From NCBI GenBank assembly GCA_964017045.1, contig OZ024794.1, positions 30,661,815 to 30,725,814 on the forward strand: a DNA stretch of 64,000 nucleotides, in the 5' to 3' direction. This DNA comes from Omphiscola glabra (lineage: Eukaryota; Mollusca; Gastropoda; Lymnaeidae). Below the pieces are notes generated by a model, which was not told the DNA's origin, searched no databases, and worked only from the letters and a program-made list of their open reading frames with translations. This document shows positions 58,101 through 64,000 of this stretch, in pieces (the stretch's first letter is position 1; each line of letters opens with the position of its first letter). The position numbers and the translations under genes were made by a program.

Positions 58101-59769
58101 TCTAGGCTTCACGACAATAGCATCAGCTTTAAATGAAGACGTTCTTACTGATAATTCGCCTAGCCATACAAAATCACACGTTTTGCGGTATCTTAGAATT
58201 TGCTGGTTTGCTTAGCTGTTATATTTTCGGGGCGTAAAAGATAGGGGCTGGGTGGAACTGGTGTTGTAGTAAAGTTTAAATTTAAAAAAAAAATGTATTT
58301 AGAATGATTTATTAGCAATAGGTTATTGATTTAGGGGTGGGGGAGGGTATCATTGCAAAAAAAAACGAATATTTGGCGGACTGGGAGATTTCGAATGCTA
58401 GCTTGGATGTTTACAAGATCATACAAACCAAAGTGTTTTTTTTTTTTTTAAAATGGATATGGATGGTAAGAACATCAAGGATTACTGGATTGTTTCAGAC
58501 CAAGAGCATCTTAGAGAAAATAACAAGGGACAAGTCAGAGGCGGAGATGGAAGAGAAGCGGAAGAGGGTTGAAGAAGCAGGATATTATGGCTTCGAAGGG
58601 GAAGTCGTTAACAAGGACAACGCAATCCTAAATGAGACGGAAGAAATCTGAAACATCTCAAAGCCATCGTTACTCGTTCCAATCTATCTGCCTAAGCAAG
58701 GGAACTATTGCTCAAGAAGTTTCCGACCAACGTATCAACCTCGTTGCTTTAATATTCATAGCCCTCAGGGATAACTCTTTTTTTTTTTTGAAGGGACACA
58801 ATCGAAGCCCCGATCCCATGACACACTGGGACCATTTTGTTACTAGTAGTTACACCGGTGTAGAATTTCTAAGATATTATTGTTAAACACACGACACACT
58901 TCTCTAATATTACCCGGTGCCGTGTAGCCAAAGATGGGATTTAAAAAAATAATTGAGATCAAGAGTTCTTTCATTATATTTATATTTACAAAGAGCTGTA
59001 CATTTTATATTTATATTGCTGTACATCGTCCGTTCGATATGTAAATATATACTATTTTTTATTAAAAATGTATGTAGTAATGAGAAACTGGCCAGTAGTC
59101 TTTAGGCTGTATTATTAAGAAACTGTATGTAGATATTAGTTTACGTTTATTATAATTAATCTTTTCTTTAAATTCCATCGCAGAGGTTTTTTTTTCTATT
59201 CGTCAATGTTGTAAATCGGTACATACGTAATCGTAGTGCTGATAAATATAACGAGTATAAACATAACTATTTTTGTGTACATGTCTCTACACTCAGTCTT
59301 TCAATTTTTTAAAAATTCTCATAAATTATATTTAAAACTTTTTTTTACATTGTGTTTCTTATATTGTTTGACGCTAAAAGTAATTTAAAAAACTAATGTC
59401 CAGTAACTTAATAACAAAATGGTAAAAAAACAACAACATAGACTTACACATAAAAAGAAATAAAATTATTTTTTTGACATGCCACATGCACTTGTGTAAC
59501 CAGTTGTTGCTTTTTTTCCTTTTCCTTCCTCCTCCACCGCGGCTCGTGTCATTTGATTTCTATAGTTAAGTGGTTTAATTTTTGGTTTAACCCTTTTATT
59601 TATGTCATGTCCATTGCAGGCTTCCAACATCGTGGACAAGATTGAGAAAGACAAACACGAAGAGGAGCGGAACAGCAGAAGGGAGGAGGAAGAACGACGG
59701 AAACACGAAGAGATGGCCGAGAAGACTGCCACGTCATCGACAACCACACCCAAAGCCAAGAGAAGATAA
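52062..59769 (+). CDS. Stand-alone dynein-stalk (microtubule-binding domain)-like protein, predicted N-myristoylated
   Basis: Exons are 52062-52124, 53535-53795, 54834-54987, 55681-55847, 56534-56647, 57377-57562 and 59620-59769. All are GT-AG and phase-consistent, giving 364 residues. Residues 1-6 (MGCGGS) form an N-myristoylation signal with a palmitoylatable Cys3. Residues 22-108 are polar and probably disordered. Residues 109-215 are Leu-rich and helical. Residues 216-315 follow the order of the dynein heavy-chain stalk head: ISEIHSYHRPPACVHDVM, LLG, a Trp, REFDSNDVDDKTAKRVREI, and FHVW leading into a charged helix. In dyneins this unit sits between two coiled coils and binds tubulin; here there are no AAA modules. 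The inferred role is tethering microtubules or axonemes to membrane. An alternative terminal exon at 58499 gives a 365-residue form. The splice model is strong; homology was judged by eye from remembered family patterns. Confidence 0.75.
52795..53240 (+). repeat. Dispersed repeat in intron 1, related to 14370-14600
   Basis: Ordered matches to the 14-kb element include GAATTTAATCTCTTA, ATGGCTCGT, ACGATACCA, AACTAATTACAATTA and ACTTACAG. Three short units of GTACAATGTTG occur at 53037-53066. It also resembles sequence right of the MITE at 48.7 kb. Confidence 0.5.
53535..53795 (+). CDS. Dynein-stalk-like gene, exon 2: low-complexity polar linker
   Basis: 87 codons rich in Asn, Gln, Ser, Lys and Pro (such as KNQQTPRKDPNHRTQDNSSS). 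Phase 0 at both ends, acceptor TTTCTAG and donor TACAAG|GTGAG. Such linkers often separate a lipid anchor from a folded domain. Confidence 0.75.
53992..54072 (+). CDS. Possible alternative terminal exon of the dynein-stalk-like gene
   Basis: After the good acceptor ATTTCTTTCTGTAG, a phase 0 frame reads MKVEFALDLQLNCRIEDYY and stops at 54070-54072 after 26 codons. Splicing exon 2 to it would give a myristoylated protein of about 134 residues without the stalk domain. No donor suitable for use as an internal exon was found. The only evidence is the acceptor and the frame. Confidence 0.3.
   Translation: MKVEFALDLQLNCRIEDYYTEDDFKH
54834..54987 (+). CDS. Dynein-stalk-like gene, exon 3: helical region
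   Basis: The acceptor TATTCGACAG fits the phase 0 end of exon 2. It encodes KRIRAELVKATKGSSLEELE and on to YYLKMKR, then leaves in phase 1 at AGAA|GTAAAG. A stronger-looking acceptor upstream (CCTAACCTTGCAG, ending at 54765) is in phase 1, which exon 2 cannot supply, so the later one was chosen. Confidence 0.75.
55155..55660 (+). repeat. Degenerate minisatellite in intron 3, GGCATTACT / GGCATGACTGGAATG
   Basis: Two-part array of roughly 15-31-bp units built from GGGCATTACTTRAATG and GGGCATGACTGGAATG. A subregion (55290-55400) repeats GGGTATGACTTCGCTGGGCA. It ends about 20 bp before exon 4, close to its acceptor. Confidence 0.8.
55681..55847 (+). CDS. Dynein-stalk-like gene, exon 4: helix leading into the stalk domain
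   Basis: The acceptor CATCTCCAG completes a Ser codon. The sequence LRDSIRRCNVGVLEKTIKD and EAAERKLAHLRELNQYS has heptad-like leucines, consistent with the first stalk helix. The donor CTAGCG|GTGAGT is phase 0. The tandem repeat that follows starts inside this exon's last bases. Confidence 0.85.
55835..56005 (+). repeat. Tandem repeat seeded by the exon 4 splice donor, about five units
   Basis: The units are 31-34 bp. The first begins within exon 4 (GACATTCTAGCGGTGAGTTA) and the next four are intronic (CATTCTAGCTGTGAGGTAAC, CACGCCAGCTGTGTGTTAAT and so on). Each unit ends with AAAGTCATGA or a variant. Thus the exon-intron junction itself was copied. Confidence 0.75.
56534..56647 (+). CDS. Dynein-stalk-like gene, exon 5: start of microtubule-binding head
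   Basis: 38 codons, phase 0 at both ends (TTACTGCAG acceptor, CTCAGG|GTGAGT donor). TISEIHSYHRPPACVHDVMA and YMLLG correspond to the dynein block with the conserved PP...V..VM...LLG pattern. Confidence 0.85.
57377..57562 (+). CDS. Dynein-stalk-like gene, exon 6: rest of microtubule-binding head
   Basis: 62 codons, phase 0 at both ends (TAACTTGCAG acceptor, GTGTGG|GTAAGT donor). DWSYLQGMAGKIGRDSL is followed by the dynein-like VREFDSNDVDDKTAKRVREI and by GAATFHVW. The final Trp aligns with the invariant Trp that starts the second stalk helix in dyneins. Confidence 0.85.
58499..58651 (+). CDS. Dynein-stalk-like gene, alternative terminal exon 7B
   Basis: The acceptor GGATTGTTTCAG opens phase 0 at TKSILEKITRDKSEAEMEEK and stops at 58649-58651 (51 codons with stop). 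The first 20 residues parallel exon 7A: both have S-I-[LV]-x-K-I-x-[RK]-D-K followed by a Glu/Arg-rich helix. The tail differs, being acidic and ending LNETEEI. It must replace exon 7A because it carries its own stop. Confidence 0.7.
   Translation, partial: TKSILEKITRDKSEAEMEEKRKRVEEAGYYGFEGEVVNKDNAILNETEEI
59620..59769 (+). CDS. Dynein-stalk-like gene, terminal exon 7A
   Basis: The acceptor ATGTCCATTGCAG opens phase 0 at ASNIVDKIEKDKHEEERNSR and ends TTTPKAKRR before the TAA at 59767-59769. The helix is highly charged and the tail basic, opposite to the acidic tail of exon 7B. Confidence 0.8.
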   Translation, partial: ASNIVDKIEKDKHEEERNSRREEEERRKHEEMAEKTATSSTTTPKAKRR

Positions 59770-60422
59770 GTCAGCTGAGTAATTTAAAAAAAAAAAAGCT
59801 TGATCTCCCCCTTGACAGGACAGGAAGATGAGTTATGACAAGTTCAATGGATTACTTTGTTTTAGTTAAAAAGACCCCGAACAACAGCAAGAGTTTTGAA
59901 CGCTATAACAAGCAAGTGTTCTTCATTTGCGAGCATCTATGTGAAAAGTCTGCATTCATGTGTATAATGTCGGACAGAGCACAGAGAGAAAAGAAAATGG
60001 AGTGATCATCAGGACTGGAGGCTTCGCCCCACTTATATCAGTGCTTGGAGTATCTGTGATAATAACGTTAAATTGAGAAATATTTTGAGAAAATGATTAA
60101 TGTCCCATGTCATACTGGTCACATATTTATGTCATTTAAAAAATATAATATTGATTATGCAATTTGATAAACACACTGAACAGTTGTCTATCATTCAATT
60201 TATTTTTGAGAGATGATTTTGATTCAGGACCAGGCAGTCACTATGATTTTTTTTTGGGGGGAGGGGTGAGGTGGGTGGTGGCATCAAGAGTTTTAAATGG
60301 ATTACGTTAAATAGCTATCTTGTAAAAATATAAAACAAAATGTGTTTGATTTTTGTCATCGGTTCATTATTTTTTTAAAATAATACATTTTTTGTTGTTG
60401 TAGAAATGGCATACTGTACATT

Positions 60423-60436
60423 AATAAATGAATAAA
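60423..60436 (+). terminator. Tandem AATAAA polyadenylation hexamers
   Basis: AATAAATGAATAAA gives two overlapping-distance hexamers about 655 bp after the stop of exon 7A. A T-rich stretch follows from about 60452. This is the best placed 3' end signal for the dynein-stalk-like gene before the satellite array begins. Confidence 0.45.
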
Positions 60437-60646
60437 AATGGAGCTGTAATTATTTTTTAAACCACCCATACTCCCTCACCCCCCCAACCCCAAAAAAAGC
60501 AACAACATCCCCAATAAATAATTACTTAAATAATAATAATAATATAATACGTATGATAATGAATGTATCATTTCAAAGATATTAAATTCATCGGGGATAA
60601 TTCTGCACTAATTCCTGCTTAAACTTATTCTCCGCATACATCCCCA

Positions 60647-62928
60647 CAACCCACCCCCTCCACCCCCAATAAACAATAATCTTGTGTAGGTAAATCTTGT
60701 ACATCCTTGACTGTGCTCACCCCCTCCACCCCCCAATAAACAATAATCTTCTGTAGCTAAATCTTGTACATCCTTGACTGTGCTCACCCCCTCCACCCCC
60801 CAATAAACAATAATCTTCTGTAGCTAAATCTTGTACATCCTTGACTGTGCTCACCCCCTCCACCCCCCAATAAACAATAATCTTGTGTAGGTAAATCTTG
60901 TACATCCTTGACTGTGCTCACCCCCTCCACCCCCCAATAAACAATAATCTTCTGTAGCTAAATCTTGTACATCCTTGACTGTGCTCACCCCTCCACCCCC
61001 AATAAACAATAATCTTCTGTAGCTAAATGTTGTACATCCTTGACTGTGCTCACCCCCTCTACCCCCAATAAACAATAATCTTCTGTAGCTAAATCTTGTA
61101 CATCCTTGACTGTGCTCACCCCCTCCACCCCCCAATAAACAATAATCTTCTGTAGCTAAATCTTGTACATCCTTGACTGTGCTCACCCCCTCCACCCCCC
61201 AATAAACAATAATCTTGTTTAGCTAAATCTTGTACATCCTTGACTGTGCTCACCCCCTCCACCCCCCAATAAACAATAATCTTCTGTAGCTAAATCTTGT
61301 ACATCCTTGACTGTGCTCACCCCCTCCACCCCCCAATAAACAATAATCTTGTGTAGCTAAATCTTGTACATCCTTGACTGTGCTCACCCCCTCCACCCCC
61401 CAATAAACAATAATCTTGTGTAGGTAAATCTTGTACATCCTTGACTGTGCTCACCCCCTCCACCCCCCAATAAACAATAATCTTCTGTAGCTAAATCTTG
61501 TACATCCTTGACTGTGCTCACCCCCTCCACCCCCCAATAAACAATAATCTTCTGTAGCTAAATCTTTTACATCCTTGACTGTGCTCACCCCCTCCACCCC
61601 CCAATAAACAATAATCTTCTGTAGCTAAATCTTGTACATCCTTGACTGTGCTCACCCCCTCCACCCCCCAATAAACAATAATCTTCTGTAGCTAAATCTT
61701 GTACATCCTTGACTGTGCTCACCCCCTCCACCCCCAATAAACAATAATCTTCTGTAGCTAAATGTTGTACATCCTTGACTGTGCTCACCCCCTCTACCCC
61801 CAATAAACAATAATCTTCTGTAGCTAAATCTTGTACATCCTTGACTGTGCTCACCCCCTCCACCCCCCAATAAACAATAATCTTCTGTAGCTAAATCTTG
61901 TACATCCTTGACTGTGCTCACCCCCTCCACCCCCCAATAAACAATAATCTTGTTTAGCTAAATCTTGTACATCCTTGACTGTGCTCACCCCCTCCACCCC
62001 CCAATAAACAATAATCTTGTTAAGCTAAATCTTGTACATCCTTGACTGTGCTCACCCCCTCCACCCCCCAATAAACAATAATCTTGTTAAGCTAAATCTT
62101 GTACATCCTTGACTGTGCTCACCCCCTCCACCCCCCAATAAACAATAATCTTGTTAAGCTAAATCTTGTACATCCTTGACTGTGCTCACCCCCTCCACCC
62201 CCAATAAACAATAATCTTCTGTAGCTAAATCTTGTACATCCTTGACTGTGCTCACCCCCTCCACCCCCCAATAAACAATAATCTTCTGTAGCTAAATCTT
62301 GTACATCCTTGACTGTGCTCACCCCCTCCACCCCCCCAATAAACAATAATCTTGTTTAGCTAAATCTTGTACATCCTTGACTGTGCTCACCCCCTCCACC
62401 CCCCAATAAACAATAATCTTGTTTAGCTAAATCTTGTACATCCTTGACTGTGCTCACCCCCTCCACCCCCCCAATAAACAATAATCTTGTTAAGCTAAAT
62501 CTTGTACATCCTTGACTGTGCTCACCCCCTCCACCCCCCAATAAACAATAATCTTGTGTAGCTAAATCTTGTACATCCTTGACTGTGCTCACCCCCTCCA
62601 CCCCCCAATAAACAATAATCTTGTTTAGCTAAATCTTGTACATCCTTGACTGTGCTCACCCCCTCCACCCCCCAATAAACAATAATCTTCTGTAGCTAAA
62701 TCTTGTACATCCTTGACTGTGCTCACCCCCTCCACCCCCCAATAAACAATAATCTTCTGTAGCTAAATCTTGTACATCCTTGACTGTGCTCACCCCCTCC
62801 ACCCCCCAATAAACAATAATCTTCTGTAGCTAAATCTTGTACATCCTTGACTGTGCTCACCCCCTCCACCCCCCAATAAACAATAATCTTCTGTAGCTAA
62901 ATCTTGTACATCCTTGACTGTGCTCACC
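60647..62928 (+). repeat. 67-bp minisatellite, about 34 units, each with AATAAA
   Basis: The unit starts AATAAACAATAATCTTSTGT and continues AGCTAAATCTTGTACATCC, TTGACTGTGCTCACCCC and CTCCACCCCCC. Variation sits in the word after AATCTT (CTGT, GTGT, GTTT, GTTA) and in C-run length (66-68 bp units). One pair of diagnostic variants (AAATGTTGTAC followed by CCCCTCTACC) occurs twice, at 61025 and 61760. Minus-strand frames reading STVKDVQDLATEDYC are repeat artefacts. Confidence 0.95.
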
Positions 62929-64000
62929 TCATTTTAAAACAACCAAAAAATGACGTCACGTGCCTTATGTTAGCTCAACTAATCAGATGACTGATGCCTT
63001 TTTTTATTTTGGTAATTTTTCTTTTCGTTTCTTTTAACAAAACAATATATATTTTAAAAAAATATAAAACAAAACACTTTTAATTAATGCAATTAATTGT
63101 AACGCTTGTGTAATGGATAAATCTCCTTTATCAAATGATAAGATTTTGTAAACGATTAAAAAATTAATTTTCTTTGAATGTTTCTACTAAAAAAATCGGG
63201 AACTTTTTTTATTGTTTATTTTAAATTTCATGATTTAGGCTGTGACTGTAACAACTAGTACATACCATTTTAACATAATGATAATTATATATCTTTACTT
63301 ACTGTATACCATTTCTAGAAAACTGACCACACAAATGATTGCATTGGCTACACTCAGTGGCGTAGCAACGGCTTGGCATTGGGGCAGTTGCCAATGGCGC
63401 CGGCCTGCGCCAGTTCAAAAGGGCGCCGCTAAATCTCTAACTTTTAAAATTTTAAATTTATCAAGAGCGCCAAAAATAAACAAGCCAAGGGCGTCAGAAA
63501 CCCAGTTATGCCTCTGGCTACACTGTTTCTATACAGCTTGCCGCGCAGATAAGTCTGCGTCTATACTTTTTTCCTTTAAAATTTGCAAAATAATTCTTTC
63601 TGGTTTACTCAAATCCTCTAAATAACATGTTCACTATAAAGGTATTCGTATAAATATAAGAAAATAAAATCATCTTTCATGTATATGCAATTTATGTTTC
63701 ATTGTCAACTGTGCTGATTTTCACAGTATAATGTATGATTGATGGATGGCTTCTGAATGAAAACAAATACGACCTGAATGCTTTGCAATGGCTAAGATAA
63801 AATATTTATAAAATGAATAACTCCGGTTGCAAAGAAAATAATTAAAAATAAATAAATGAAATATGCGGCTGTTAAGTAGACCATGTATGAAATATCAATT
63901 GTTTTTTTTTAAAACAATAAACAAATGAACAAATAAATATGATTTGTTGCTAAAAAAATCTAGGTATATTAAAAAATAATTAAATGTAATGTACATGTAG
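62929..64000. other. AT-rich right flank without a gene
   Basis: Apart from the MITE at 63355-63516 the sequence is AT-rich with short homopolymers. I see no exon, RNA gene or array in it. Confidence 0.5.
63355..63516. mobile_element. hAT MITE (CAGTGGCGTAG family) with perfect 8-bp TSD
   Basis: The left end is CAGTGGCGTAGCAACGG and the right end read inward is CAGAGGCATAACTGGG. GCTACACT flanks both sides (63347-63354 and 63517-63524). The interior has GGCGCCGG and GGGCGCCG words like other copies but lacks the G homopolymer. Confidence 0.9.

Noticed and set aside
60608..62601. Minus-strand frames reading STVKDVQDLATEDYCLLGGGG
   Set aside because: Products of the 67-bp minisatellite. They break wherever the C run changes length, so there is no selection for frame.

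Overview
The window looks like nuclear DNA from an animal, most probably a heterobranch or other gastropod mollusc. It is AT-rich and has short coding exons with GT-AG introns, many different tandem arrays and many short hAT-type DNA transposons. The phylum is inferred from overall genome style and protein architecture and is not proved by a diagnostic gene. No bacterial operon, CRISPR array, rRNA or tRNA gene was seen.

Three protein-coding genes can be supported. (1) A minus-strand gene enters from the left. A signal-peptide exon (10761-10827) joins in phase 1 to an Ig-domain exon (6789-7208), and the gene continues beyond the left side of what I can resolve. It resembles the N-terminus of a DCC/neogenin-type cell-surface receptor. 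(2) A minus-strand zinc-finger gene (26483 to about 31405, at least nine exons) encodes three CCCH fingers, an RWD-like stretch, an acidic linker, CxxC zinc-ribbon pairs and a C-terminal CHY zinc finger. (3) A plus-strand gene (52062-59769, seven exons) encodes a protein of about 365 residues. It starts with the N-myristoylation motif MGCGGS and carries a helical region followed by a domain resembling the microtubule-binding stalk head of dynein heavy chain, with no motor. It has two homologous alternative terminal exons (58499-58651 and 59620-59769) and possibly a third, early terminating exon (53992-54072). This is the most interesting object in the window.

Much of the rest is repetitive. 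At least three hAT-related MITE groups are present, and six copies have exact or one-mismatch 8-bp target-site duplications. A decayed hAT transposase C-terminus lies at 16904-17179. A 3.5-kb element with TTAA at both ends of its inverted repeats lies at 34027-37520 and contains a fourfold 364-bp tandem repeat. The large minisatellites are a 39-bp and a 17-bp array inside one inverted-repeat-bounded unit (18270-19959), a 38-bp array with a 114-bp higher-order pattern (46346-48263), and a 67-bp array just downstream of the dynein-like gene (60647-62928) that puts an AATAAA hexamer in every unit. The long open frames in these arrays come from repeat periodicity and are not genes.

Layout: 1-11000 Ig-receptor 5' exons in AT-rich DNA; 11000-26000 transposon and satellite territory; 26483-31700 zinc-finger gene; 31700-51900 gene-free repeats; 51950-60440 dynein-stalk-like gene with tandem arrays upstream, in introns and downstream; 60647-64000 satellite and a hAT MITE.
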